A program made the translations under genes and the position numbers. 64,000 nt of DNA from Stereum hirsutum FP-91666 SS1 (lineage: Eukaryota > Basidiomycota > Agaricomycetes > Russulales > Stereaceae), in assembly GCF_000264905.1 (NCBI RefSeq), contig NW_006763133.1, positions 1,994,329 to 2,058,328 of the forward strand, in the 5' to 3' direction. Shown one piece after another: positions 12,215 to 24,468 of the stretch. The notes below the pieces were generated by a model. It saw nothing but the letters and a program-made list of their open reading frames with translations. It was not told the DNA's origin and did not search any database. How positions within the stretch are numbered: the stretch's first letter is position 1; each line of letters starts with the position of its first letter.

Positions 12215-15200
12215 ATGTCTGGCGTCGAAGCTGCTGCCTCGCTTTTCGGTTCGGACGACCCCGCCTCAGACCCATTCGGGTCACTCGGAGGAGGAAACAA
12301 CGAAGTCGCTGGAGAGAGCGCCCCCCAGCAGCAACATGGCTCGGTATCTCAACAGCAGGAGCAGGCACCTGGTGCGGCAGATTTGTTCTCGGGGGGCGAC
12401 TCGAGTTATCCAGAATTTGGTGCCGTAGGAGGCCACAGTGGCCAACAGGATTATTCGTCATGGCCTACTGCAACGCAGGAGGTTAATGGATACGATCCTC
12501 AGGATTATTACCAAGCTCCCGCGACGACAAACTCTGGATACGTCGATGCCCAGGCGTCGCAGGTCGGTTATGGTGCGTTTGTTCTTCGTCTCATGGGAAT
12601 GAAGCCGACTGGTTATTCCAGGAGCACAACCCCAAGCGGAATACTACCAACCACCTCCAACTGTCAACAATGTTTACGCCCCTTCAATGTACTCACAGAC
12701 GACCTCCAATTCTGCGTATGGTTACGCTGGGACCAGCGGCTACACGAATGGTACTTCGGCACCATCCCAACACAACGAACCCACGTCTACGTATGATCCC
12801 TACAAACCGACTACAACTCAAAATGTCCTCCCTGTTGTCCCCTCTACGCCTTCATACACTCTGGCATCGTATCAACCGTCATTTTATACTCCTTCAAACT
12901 CGTACGCACCAGCGGCACCGTCGTCGTCTTACGCACCGGCACCTGCAACATCGTATGCGCCCGCTACTACATATGCTCCGGCTACGTCACACGGAAATGC
13001 CTCCTCGGTTCCCTCACGGACAAATGCGCTTTCACCCACGTATGCGCAATATGCTTTGAATGGATACGCCACCCAGCCAGTAGCTCCGCCCTCTCCCAAA
13101 GCCGCAGAGGTCTACCGTCCAAAGACGTTGAACGCCTATGATCCTCCCATTCCGCCACCGAAGGTCAACAAGCGGAGCTCCAGTTCATACCGCTCCGGGT
13201 CGCCTGCTGTGGGTCAGCAGACATACCCGGCAGTGTACCAGTCGAATGGACCAACTTCAGTCCCTCCTCCACCTCCTAGAACCAACTCGGCCATGAGCCA
13301 CACGTCTACTGGATTCCACACGAATGGCTTGACTCCACACGTACCGAATGGAGCTCCTCCAACCCCTTACGGACATGTTCAGACTCTCCCTCCAGCCTCC
13401 GTGTCGTCGAGCAAAATAAATCTCCCTCCCCCTCCACCACGAGGACGCTCCCCGAGTACTAATGTCCACGCCTACTCATCCATGAAGGCCCACGAAATTC
13501 CAAATTCTCCTGAGCAACCTCATCTAGCTCCTCCGCCAAATTCCACGTCTTCATATGCTCCTCAGGCATATTCACAAACTACTCACGTAGCACCTTCGGC
13601 TCCTCCAGTGTCGTCTCACGCTCAAGATTCCTTCGGGTCCCAAGACTTCGACTCTACTTCGTTCTTCAACAACTATGAAGCTAAGACCGTCTCTTCATCG
13701 ACGTCATGGGCAGCAAGTGAGGAGGGTGAGGAGCCTACTGGCCAGTCGCAGTCTACGGAATATGGCCACAGTCCCTACCCTGATGTTGTTTCTGAGGAGT
13801 CAGCCACGGAGCTCGGTGCTTCGGACGATATTTATGATCCGGAAAGTTCCTACGACCCCGAGGGCGCCCTGCAGATGGACGAACAGCACTCCCTCACGCA
13901 AACCATAGAGACGAATCCCGAAGTTCAGGTCACTTCTGCGACTCCTTCGATCAACAACTTTCACGACAATATCGTCTCTAGTTCACCTCCGTCTTCCTAC
14001 AACGTACCGTCGTCATCGTCGTCGTACAGCTATGACCCTTACAAACCGGACCCATCGGTTATTTCAGCATCTTCGTCCTCCTCATACTCGATCTCAACAT
14101 CACCGTCAAATTCTTACGGAACTGCACACGTACACGACCCGTACCAGCCGAGCGCGGCTACGTCGAAGGTATCTTCACCTCCGTCCTCAGTGCGGTCCAA
14201 ATCTCCCGGCGCCGTTTCTGCTTATACTCCATCGCGAGGAAGCCTAGAGGCCGCGAGGAGCCTAGCGTCGCCACCTCCGCCGACTTCGTACGACCCATAC
14301 CGTCCTAGCGTTAATGGTGGTCATTCTCACGAATCGAAAGTGCATAATTCGACTATGTCTAGAGTCTCGTCCCCAAGCTCAATATCCTCTCAGGCTGTGC
14401 CAATCCCTAATCCATACGCGCCAAGCTCTGGTCCACGGCAGCGGTCGATGTCAAATGGATCGGCATATTCCTCGTTCTCAGCAACTGCCCATAGTCCTTA
14501 CGGTAGCTTTGCGTCCCGGTCGAACCTCGCGGAAGCATCCCATGTCTCGTCTATGTATGATCACCCGACTTCCAATGGAGGACTAGATGTGTCGTCTTCT
14601 TCGGTACAGACCTTGACTGCCCCTGTTTACACGGCCTATGCACCATCGCCCTCACTTCTAGGAACCAACGATCCATTAGGCCGCATCGCAGGACGTGCGC
14701 CTTTGATCAGCTTCGGGTGCGGGGGTAGATTAGTGACGTGCTTCCACGGTTCTTCCACTCTGAACACCGGCTTCGATGTCGCCTTGTCTTCACGGCAAAC
14801 CACAGGTGTTACGGTCAGGCCTTTGCATCAGATCATACCAGAGTCTGCTCTTGGAAACTCGACGGCCTCGTTCCCTGGTCCATTATTCTGCGATCCCGGC
14901 TCTCCAACGGCAACCTTGGCCATCCGCCCCGGAGCGTCCGCACAGACGAAGGTCAACAAGGCCCGCGTGACCAAATATCTTGAAGATCGTGCAGAGGAGA
15001 TGTCTCGCGGACTTGGCTATCTCACGCAGGGTAGTGCTGAACGGAAGGAGGCCGAGGGGAAGTTGGTATTGATGAAGCTTTTGAGGATCATGGTAGAGAA
15101 TGACGGTCGCTTGGCTGGCAGGTAATGCAGTTCCTCTCTATCAACAGGGTTTGCGAAACTGATCATCAGTATATACGACCAGCCCCGATATCGAGCAGTC

Positions 15201-18062
15201 TGTACGAGTAGCACTTGTCAGTCGGCTCGCCAACTCCGCTCTCAATGCCTCTGCGAGCGGCGGAGGGTCTACGACCTCAGCGCTTTTCGCGGGGCCTGGA
15301 TCAGAAGGCTTGCCTGTTGCCTCAGACCTCGCTTATCCCTCGCTCGGCCTTCCTGCTGCCGTGGATCCCAGCGATACGATTCTGGCCACTCATACCGTGA
15401 AGGCATCGTCTTTGGACAAAATACAAGACTTCCTAATTCGGGGAGATCGTCGCCAGGCTTATCACTACGCTCTTGATCAACGGTTGTGGGCGCACGCTAT
15501 GGTCATCGCGAGCAGCATTGACAAGGATGCTTGGAAGGAGGTTGTCACGGAGTTTATCAAGAGCGAAGTCGGGAGTACGGGAAGTGCACCGCTGGCTGCT
15601 CGTGGTAAAGATGCGCCTACGACGGCCATCAGTGGGCGCGAAAGTCTCAAAGTGGCATACAGTCTCTTTGCTGGCCAAGGAGCAGCAGCTGGTACGTTCC
15701 CTGTCCTTGATTAATCTTTGTCACAAAATCTTAATTTTCAACCCTTTCGGATAGTCAACGAGCTTGTGCCTCCCAAACTTCTCCCTCGGCTGGCAGACAG
15801 CTTGGCCGCTCCGACCGCAGCGACGGCACATATGACTCCCCTCTCTCCCAATTTCCCTGCGGCTTCGGTCACGAGTGCCATACCGAGTGAAGCTTTGACG
15901 AAGTGGGCAGAGACGGCTGCTATGATGATCCCGGGACCTTCTGCCGCTGATTGCTCTGCGGCTCTAATGGCGCTAGGCGACTGTTTGCTGGCCAATCAAT
16001 GGGTGGAGGCTGCTCATGCCTGGTAGGCTCGAATATTCTTTTTTGGTCAAGATTCGCTACTAACACTCACTGTAGCTACCTCCTTGCACCAGGAGCCTCC
16101 GTTCTGACCGGATTGGGCTCTCCCACCGCACGAGTACCTCTACTTGGCTCGAGGAATAAGCTGCCCAACTTCCATGTTGACCAAGACCCCATCATCTTCT
16201 CCGAGATTGCTGAGTTTGCTATTTCTTTGGCTGCGCCTCAGAAGGGTCAAGAGGTGTTCGGAGGCTTTGTTCATCTCCAGCCATACAAACTCATTCGTGC
16301 TGCATCGCTTGCTGAAATGGGCCATATGCAAACAGCGAACAGGTATGTCGAACGCTTCTACTGAGGGTGACGATTATTCAATTTGTTTGCAGATATTGCG
16401 AAGCTATTGCTGCCACGCTGGGCCGCACACCATTAGGTCAAAATCCTGTTCTGCTGGAGCAGCTCAAGGGTCTTTCGGATCGGTTGATTGGAGCGCCACA
16501 ACTGGATAAAGCTGGGACGTGGATGGGCGGTAAGATGAACCGACCGAGCCTGGACAGTATAGGAAACTGGTTGGAAGGACGGTTCACCAAATTCATCGCA
16601 GGAGATGGCGAGGGCCCCCCTGATCCTCAGGAGGAGTCAACAACCACCCCTTTCTCCCATTTCAGTACGATTTCGTCGACAGCATCGTCGACCGCTTCGT
16701 CACCACAGCCGACGCAGATGAACTACAATGTTCTGCCTGGATCACAACAGTATTCAAGTCTTGCCCCTCCTCGAAGCGGCTCTGCACAGGCCACTCGAAA
16801 AATTAGCAACCCCCAACTCCAGATCGACCGTGCTTCGTCCGCAATGGACTATCGCCCACGCAAATCGTCGTCACCTGTGCCTCGTATCGCTTCAGCCAGT
16901 GCTGCTACGACAACGTTCCAACAGGCTTCGTATGGTGCATATTCTCCATATGGCCATATGAACGGTTTGAGTCCTCTGCCAGGCATCAGCGATGACCCTT
17001 CCGAAGGCGCGGCAGAGTCCGCGGACGCTGGAACTGGTGGCGACGGCAATACGGCTTCGGCTTCGTGGTGGGGTTCCTCCTACACCGAAGACTCGAGCGC
17101 TCCCACGCCTACTGCTGCGTCTTTCCATCAACTCGAACCCTCTGGGGCTTCCGATAGCTCGGGCTTCGTCTCCCTCATGGATGACCCCGCGTTGTCAGTG
17201 TCGCCGTCACCTGTTCCTGCACCGCCGCCTGCGAGCAAGTCGTCGCTGATGACCCATATTGAGGAAGAGGACGACGACGATCTCGGGTTAGGGAATTCGA
17301 CGGGTAGACCGAAGCAAGCTGAGGGCGAAGGGGCTGGGGGGTCAGGTGCTGCGGAGGATGCAAAGCCAAAGAGTGCTTCTGCTCCCGCCAGGCCAGGTGT
17401 GTTGTTACTGAACGGCTCATTCTACGTCCTACGCTAAAGCTGAATGTCTATTTATAGAACTGAAAACGGCCGAGACTGGTTCATGGTTCAGCAAGTGGTG
17501 GAAGAAGGAAGGAGGCCCAGTCAAGGCAACGCTTGGAGAGGAGAGCAGCTTCGTTTATGACAAGGACCTCAAGCGTTGGGTGAACAGGAAGGTGAGACTG
17601 CCAACTATCTTCCTAATATATGGAGATGCTGAACGAAACATTTTGCAGGCTGGTCCAGAGGCAGCGAAGCCGGCAGCCCCTCCACCACCTCCCTCGCGTT
17701 CCCAGACGGCTTCTCCAGGTCGATCAGGAGCACGCATGCCTGACGGGCCACCTCAAGCAGCCCATGCGCCTCCGGCACGGTCTGCGTCCGCGATCGACTT
17801 GACTTCACCTCCCCAGGCTCGACGATCGCTCAATCGTGTGCGCTCGAACTTGGTGCCGGATGATGCTGCGCCACCGCCACCTGCTAGTCCGGGCATCCTC
17901 CCGCCGGGAACGCCTCCTCCCCCTTCCTCGTCATCTGGGTCGGGACCACCTAGTCGTGCGACGCCGCCCCCTGGGACACCCGGGAGGCCGAAGAGTCAGG
18001 CGTCGAAGAGGTCGGTGAGGAGTCGGTATGTTGATGTGTTCCAGCAGCCGGAGGCATCATGA
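12215..18062 (+). CDS. SEC16: COPII coat assembly scaffold SEC16
   Basis: Large peripheral ER protein that organises ER exit sites and concentrates Sec23/24 and Sec13/31. The start is MSGVEAAASLFGSDDPASDPF. A disordered N-terminal half of about 800 residues is rich in S/P/Y/T, with repeated YDPYKP-like motifs, YAPA repeats and Pro runs (VPPPPPRTNS, LPPPPPRGRS). The central conserved domain begins near 14670 (DPLGRIAGRAPLISFGCGGR) and includes KVNKARVTKYLEDRAEEM, KLVLMKLLRIMVENDG and SSLDKIQDFLIRGDRRQAY, an alpha-solenoid that pairs with Sec13 in yeast. A conserved C-terminal module (GSWFSKWWKKEGG, then SFVYDKDLKRWVNRKAG) is the Sec23-interacting region in other fungi. Introns include 12573-12621 and 15122-15182. 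Estimated length is about 1,800-1,850 residues, within the fungal range. Confidence 0.92.
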
Positions 18063-18535
18063 GTCCGTGATTAGGGTTTGAGGAAAGTGCGAGTGTCTCG
18101 GAATGCGCCTGCTACTTAGAGAACTCCATGTTCAGTAGTAAGTTTTTTTGGATGGAAGGGATTGGTTGTCGTTAGGTTTAGGTTGTTTCTTCTCTGTTAT
18201 GTATCACCTATTTTCCGCTTGCGTCGATATCGGACCACAAATTTGTTTTTCTTTGTTTCCTTGTTTATCCTCTTCTTTGTCCTCATTCTTCTTGTCTTCT
18301 GTGCGTGGATATACGCGTGCTCTTGAGGCGTGGCACGGTGCGGGGTTCAGTCTCATAACAGCATACGTATGCATTCATTCTGTCGCGTTCGCATCGGACA
18401 ACAATAGATAAATATTGCTTTGGTGTTCAGTTATATTTATTCGCCGCCGAATCAACATGCGACAAGGAGAGCAAGAGCCCGGACATGAAAGCAACATCCT
18501 TTAGAGTCTGCTTCCACTCTTTTCGTCCCGGTAGC
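18063..18535. other. Convergent 3' ends of SEC16 and OST3
   Basis: 473 bp between two stop codons facing each other. AT-rich with T runs on the plus strand. Holds both 3' UTRs; no gene seen. Confidence 0.5.
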
Positions 18536-19810
18536 TCAGGGAAGTAAGATCCTGAAAGGATACCCTGCGTGGAAAGAATGTAACGTGAGATGATGATCTT
18601 ACGGCGAGAGGATAGAGAGAGTTTACCTCGGTTCTTCATCTTGAAGAATGATACGAGGACGGAGAAGAGGATCCATATGACGATTGTCCAGAGGTAGAAC
18701 TGGACCTTTTGGCGGGTAGGGTCAGTTTGCAAAGGAGTGACCAGGATGAGCATGAGGAACGCAATCGAGAGGAGACCGTCTATAATTCCACCACGTCACG
18801 GACATCAAAGTCAGCGTGTGTGACCCACGACAGCAAGCACAATAAAGCTTGAACTCACAGAGCGCAGAGACGACATAGACCTCCTGGCCGTACTGAGACT
18901 GGAAGCCACCAGCGATCCACTGTCCGTTCGCGGCCGTCATGGGCATACCACGGATCTGAGTGAACATGTAGCCGGAAGTCATGATCAGAACGACGGAGAC
19001 AGTGAAGATAGCCCAGGTCCAGCGGCTGCGGAGGATGGGGGCAAAGAAGCGGATGGTCAGAGCGAAGGCGAGGAGAGAGCTGCCGAAGGTGACCCAGGCG
19101 GCCCAGTTGATAGGGGCACGGTAGGGGATTGGGACGGGGGTGTGTGCGGAGAGCTGGTGGGCGAGTTGTTCGGCGCCGAAGCCACTGGTAATGGAGGCAT
19201 TTAGATTGTGGGGTATGATTGCGTTATGGATAAGACTTACTTGGAGAAGTCATAGGCCGTGGGGGTGGATTTACCGTTGCCTGGTCGGCGAGGACCTTCA
19301 GTAGCGGGGTAGTTCCAGACTACAGGCGCGGATTGAAGCCCAAGCTAATATATGAATGGATGCTTTATTAGCTGGTATATGATGACAGGCCAGTAAACCT
19401 ACTTTTTGGAAGACGGTAGGTCCCTCGTCAAAGTCGATGGTCGCAAAGAAGTGGTTGTCCCTCTCAGCTTGGGGAGCGTTCGTCCATGCTTTGGCAACGG
19501 AAGCAAAGGCAGGATCGAACTCTCTGCGACACGGAGTAGATATTGTTGGTCAAATGTATTCCAATGCCTCAATCTATTCAGATACGCACTTGCAGGGAGC
19601 ACATCTACGCTTCTTGTCCAAAGCCGTGAACTGTATGGAGGAAGTCCAGTCGCGAGTTGGGGTGGTGAGGAGGTCGAATACTTCGGCGTTGAGTCTGATG
19701 ACGCCGTTGTTGGCGGCAGCGAGCTTGACAAGGGTATCGTGCGGTGATTGCTTTGCTGCAAGGACGGAAAGAGGGACGGCGAGCAGGGAGAGCAGGGGTA
19801 GAAGGAACAT
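18536..19810 (-). CDS. OST3: Oligosaccharyltransferase subunit OST3/OST6
   Basis: Oxidoreductase-like subunit of the ER oligosaccharyltransferase. In this family a lumenal thioredoxin fold briefly holds cysteines of client proteins so that nearby sequons can be N-glycosylated. The ATG at 19810 starts a signal peptide (MFLLPLLSLLAVPLSVLA). The thioredoxin region contains IQFTALDKKRRCAPCK with the CxxC active site, then EFDPAFASVAKAW, FFATIDFDEGPTVFQKLGL and SAPVVWNYPA. Four membrane segments follow: around WAAWVTFGSSLLAFAL, WTWAIFTVSVVLIMTSGYMF, VVSALYGLLSIAFLMLILV and FYLWTIVIWILFSVLVSFF. The last exon is short and gives the C-terminus KNRGYPFRILLP. All domains of the family are present at normal length. 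It is divergent from the PI4-kinase gene over 122 bp. Confidence 0.93.
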
Positions 19811-19932
19811 GGTGGCTGGATGCAAGACGCGCAGTGGCGACACGTCGAAGGGAGTATGGGACGCGACGTGGCGAGCGTGGCGACTTGGACTTCCGGCGGT
19901 CTCCTTCACTCCATCTCTCCTTCCTGATCATT
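19811..19932. promoter_or_regulatory. Compact divergent promoter of OST3 and PIK1
   Basis: 122 bp between the two ATGs. GC-rich, with several GACGCG/ACGTCG-like elements (acgcg near 19826 and 19861) and no TATA box. Two genes of the early and late secretory pathway start from it. Co-regulation is inference. Confidence 0.45.
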
Positions 19933-22900
19933 ATGTCTGGCCACGGTCTCCTCTTGAGATTGTTTCTTTCGCCGTCTTTCTTCTCTGTCCATGTTGCTCT
20001 CCGCTACTTGATGATATATTCCGATAATATCGGCATCACTTACTACCTCACCCGCAGGCTCAGGGAATTCACCATCGAGGAGTTGAGCGATGTATGGGGC
20101 TTTGTCTGGTCCGTATCCTCGCCCAACCGAAGGACATGATATTATTTACCAGCTTGGATTTAGTCACCTTCTTGTCTCCCGACCCTCCAAGTCGCGAGCA
20201 CTCGAATGTTTCGTGTCCGAAATTGTTGGCAAGTCAACTCACGTCGCTATGCTTGTATGTACCTCGACCGCCCGCAATATATCCGTTTAGTTGATTCCCC
20301 CGCCAGACGCTGTGGTTCATGCAGTCTTCTCTGAGAGACCTCGATGGCTCTCACAACAACGAATCTTTCCTCATTTGCCAGCGAGCACTGCTCATGTGCC
20401 ACGAACTCATCTTCGGAGACCTACCCCCGCCGGCAACTACTCCCTACCCCAGCCTCTTAGCCGCCCCACGATCTCTCTTTGCTCGCAAGAAAGTCAAGGC
20501 GCATATGCCTCCAGCTGTCGTTGGTATTGGTCTTGTTCTTGCCGGTGCATCCGGGTTGCCACAGTTGACAGAGACCATGGGAGAGGTTGCTGTCGAACAG
20601 GGTCGCATAGATGACCAGGGCTCCGAGCTGAAGAGTCTTCAGCGAAACGACGATGACTACGCCCATAACAGCACCAGACGACCTTCTGAGCAGTCTACAG
20701 ACGACGACGACGAGCCTACCACCCCTACAACTGACGAACATGCAGGTGATCAGACCAAGTCCTCAAAGAGTGCGACATTCGATGGGCCTCCCAACGGTCT
20801 GCCGGCACCCCTCTCTCGCCGACGTTCCTCAGGACCGTCACAGACTACACCCTCACTTCCCCTGCACGTGCGTAGGAAACCAAGGTTCTCAGACGACCCG
20901 CTTGGCCAACTGGATGCGTCTGTTCCTGTTCCTGCTCCCGCCGCCTTCCAGTCCTCACCAGCGCTATATATGGGCACGTCGATGCGCCGATCTACCTCCC
21001 TAAATCCCACCGACGCCCTGCTAAGCAAGTACGACTTGCGGTCGCAGGTACAGCTTCTCAGGAGCCATTTCTGTCGCTCAGAGGTTTGTTCTATTTTTGG
21101 AACCCTTTGCCACGCAAGATTAACCTGAGAAGCGCCGCAGATCCAGTTTATTCTGAACTTGGAGAACATCTCGAACAGGCTCCTGGTGGTACCGAGACCT
21201 GCTCGTGTGAGTGCTCTCCGAGCAGAACTCACGGCCCTCAATCACAAACTGCCCGCGGAGGTACGCACGGCTCGCGACATTTTGGAAAATATATTTCTAA
21301 ACAGGTCACAATGTTCTAGGTATGCATGCCTATGTGGTGCACTTGTACCGACGCTATTCAGACGCCACGCGTTATTCCTGCGCCACACCATCGAATCGTT
21401 CGAATACCTCCAGGCGAATGCGTTGTGCTGAATTCAGCCGAACGTGCACCATACCTTCTGCTCATCGAAGTACTCAACGGAGATCTAGACTTCGACCCAG
21501 CCAAGCGGACTAACAAGGATATTTTACAAAAGATCGTCACGAAGGAGAATGAACGAAAAGGAGCCTCGCGAGATCTCATACCCTTTAGTGACAATCGAAG
21601 AACACAGTCGATGCCTACAAACGGAACCCCTGGTCCTCTTGGTCCCGAAACTCCGGAGCTCTCAGACGGCCCATTCGTCCACTCTTCTGCGCCACAGAGT
21701 CCAGATCAGTCACTTGTCAAATTGGCCGACGACGAGGAGATCGACCTGGTCGAACAACTGTATGGTCCTGAGGAATCTCTACGTTCGCGCAATATAGACC
21801 TCTCAGATTCCATCGTCCTCCCTCCCGCACTGAAGAACAAGGACTTGGACATCGCAGCCTGGTCCCGATCTTCCTCCATCCCACCTACTCCCGCTCTTGA
21901 ACAAGGAGCGCCTTTCGTCGCCAACATATCATCCGCCGCCACGCTCACCCCAAATCACATCCAACGGAGTTTCTCGTCACAACCTCCCTCGCCCAACCCA
22001 GAAGCTACTTCGCCCATGCCCGGAGGCAAAGCATTATCTCTAGATGATTATTCAGAGAGAATGCGCACCGCGGCTGTCATGCTAGCTCAACTGAACGCCA
22101 GTCTCGTATGGGATGCAAACCCACCAACAGCGCCGAACCTCAATCCTATGGCTGGTTCCATGCCTGGGTCCATTATCCAACCGTCCGAAAGCTCGTCAGG
22201 GCCTTTAAGCTGGCTACCCGTGACGAATTGGTTGTCTATCACACCACCTTCGCCGATCGGTGTTAGTCACGGCGCTGTACCCTCGGGTTCGGGTCCCGTC
22301 CATCCATCACTAGCCCCCAACCCACCGCAAGGGCATGCGCCCGGAGCTCCTCGAATGAAACTGCAACCGGCTGAGGCGGCCGCCATCCGAGACAGAATTA
22401 TGAAGGAGATGTTGGCGTTGGAGGAAGAGAGGATGGAGAGGATGTTGGAGAATAAGGACGGTGAGGGTGGTAGTGGCAGCGGAGGCGGAGGGATGATCGG
22501 TGGTGCGGTGAACACGGCGGAGGATGAGGGTATTATTAGGAGGGAGCTGAACAAGGTCGATCCCTCTGCTGTTGTATTCAGTGAGTCGTGGGCAGCAAAG
22601 AAGAGTCGGGTGAGACATGGATCGCCTTATGGACATTTAGGTACGTGCACCGTAGAGTTTATCGCGGCCAAGGCTTTTGTTTTGGGATGTGGGATTAGTG
22701 TGCTGAGGTTTGTGGTCCAGCTAGTTGGGATTGTTTGTCTGTCATCGTCAAAACAGGCGGAGATCTTCGACAGGAACAGCTGGCTACGCAGCTTATACAA
22801 GAGTTCCGGCGAATATGGCAGGAGGAGAACTGTCAGTGCTGGGCGAGGCAGTATGTCCCCTTTTTATACCCATGTTGCCTTGCGACGAATGCTAACAGCA

Positions 22901-23845
22901 TCCCGTAGTTTCCGTATTCTCATCACAGGAGGCTCGTCGGGTCTGGTAGAGACAATCACGGACGCCGTATCAATACACTCGATAAAGAAAGCGGAATATG
23001 CACGACGGCTGAACGATGGACGGTTAGGTCACGTAACTCTTATGGATCATTTCAAGAACGTGCGTCTCTTCAACGTTCCGTTTGTAAAGTAATTTTGCTG
23101 ATGCTTGCTTTCCAGACATACGGCGACCCATCATCAGCCAAGTTCGCTCGTGCCCAGCGAAATTTCGCTAAATCATTAGCAGGTCAATCCTTCTCCAGGT
23201 CACACTCTGATGTGACCCACAACTGACCACACCACAAATATACAGGCTACTCTATCATCACCTACCTCCTCCAGATCAAAGACCGACATAACGGCAACAT
23301 CCTTCTCGATCGCGACGGCCACCTCATCCACATCGATTTCGGCTTCATGCTCTCGAACTCGCCGGGTAACATCGGTTTCGAGGCCGCGCCGTTCAAGTTA
23401 CCGTTTGAGTATGTTGAGGTGCTAGGTGGTGTAGAGGGAGAGCCGCTGAAGGAGTTTAGGAGGTTGTTTGGGGAGGGCTTCGAGGCTGCGAGGAAACATT
23501 GTGATAGGATTATCACAATGGTTGAGCTCATGCAAAAAGGTGAGCATGAACAGATTATCATGTTCACTGTTTCTAATGATGTTGCAGACTCGACGATGCC
23601 ATGTTTCGCTGCGTTCGGCGACCAGACGGCTGCCCAGCTGCGGGAGAGGTTTCAACAAGCCCTCACACACTCACTTGTCGCAGAACATGTCGACCGGCTC
23701 ATCGACACTTCTCTCGGGTCGAACTGGACACGACTGTACGATTCTGTAAGTTCTTCTTTGTTCCATAGTATCATTTGTGACATACTGATGCGAAGGTTGT
23801 TCGCGACTGTAGTACCAATATTATTCACAGTCCATTTTATCTTAG
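19933..23845 (+). CDS. PIK1: Phosphatidylinositol 4-kinase, PIK1/PI4K-beta type
   Basis: Makes phosphatidylinositol 4-phosphate, mainly at the Golgi, where it drives vesicle exit. The first exon encodes MSGHGLLLRLFLSPSFFSVH and DNIGITYYLTRRLREF, the helical domain specific to PIK1. Later exons add HLLVSRPSKSRALECFV and HVAML joined to TLWFMQSSLRDL (intron about 20254-20307). After a long Ser/Pro-rich linker, the kinase domain shows SESWAAKKSRVRHGSPYGHL, GGDLRQEQLATQLIQEF, ILITGGSSGLVETITDAVSI, then IKDRHNGNILLDRDGHLIHI and DFGFML, that is the catalytic DRHNGN and DFG motifs. The last exon, after an intron starting at 23749, gives YQYYSQSILS and the stop at 23843-23845. The exact junction near 20108-20149 is uncertain. 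All catalytic residues are present. Confidence 0.93.
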
Positions 23846-24468
23846 TCCTATCGTTGGTACCATACGGCTCTTCTTTTCTTGTCTCTTGTTCGCTCCATTT
23901 TTGGCCATCCTTATTTCCTCAAGGACTTTAGGACGTCGGACACGTTCATACCATCTCATTACCGTTCACCTGCCGTCCTTGCATGTCGCATACGTCTTTG
24001 TATGTTTCACAACTTCACAGTCACCATCATCTTCACCGTCACTTCGCCTTTCGATGTGTATACTTCACCTACTCGACGCTTTGTGCACTACGTACACACT
24101 TGACACACCACACACCCACGTCCATCCATCCACACGCTCTATCATTATCCAGTACAAACTGCAAATATTAATTTTTTGTCGTCGTCGTCGTCGTCGCATG
24201 TCCAGCTCCATAATTAGAAAAGTCCGCCGAAGTATCAGCAATCGAAACGAAAACGAAGGGCGCATGTGTGGGAAGACAGGGAGACAGGGAGATTTAATAA
24301 ATTATACGAAAGCGAACGGGTATGTCTGTATAGTTGAATGTCCGTGCGGCCGAGAGATCAGAGGTTATCCTTCGAAACATGAGAACAGTGGGTGAACTCG
24401 AGATCCAGGCGTAACCTGGAGGGCTTGTCAATCCGCACACGGTGAAGGTATAGTATGAGTGTCACCGT
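23846..24468. other. Intergenic: PIK1 and first GT15 gene, convergent
   Basis: 623 bp of convergent 3' flank. T/C-rich on the plus strand from 23880 to 24170. The part from about 24075 to 24345 resembles the 3' flank of the second GT15 gene (ttgtgcacta near 24080 against 26683; a patch around 24300-24335 against 26820-26852), so it belongs to the duplicated unit. No gene seen. Confidence 0.5.
24178..24195 (+). repeat. (GTC)6 microsatellite
   Basis: Six perfect GTC units follow a T run in the 3' flank of the first GT15 gene. The matching position of the duplicated flank lacks it, so it arose or was lost after the duplication. Confidence 0.9.
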
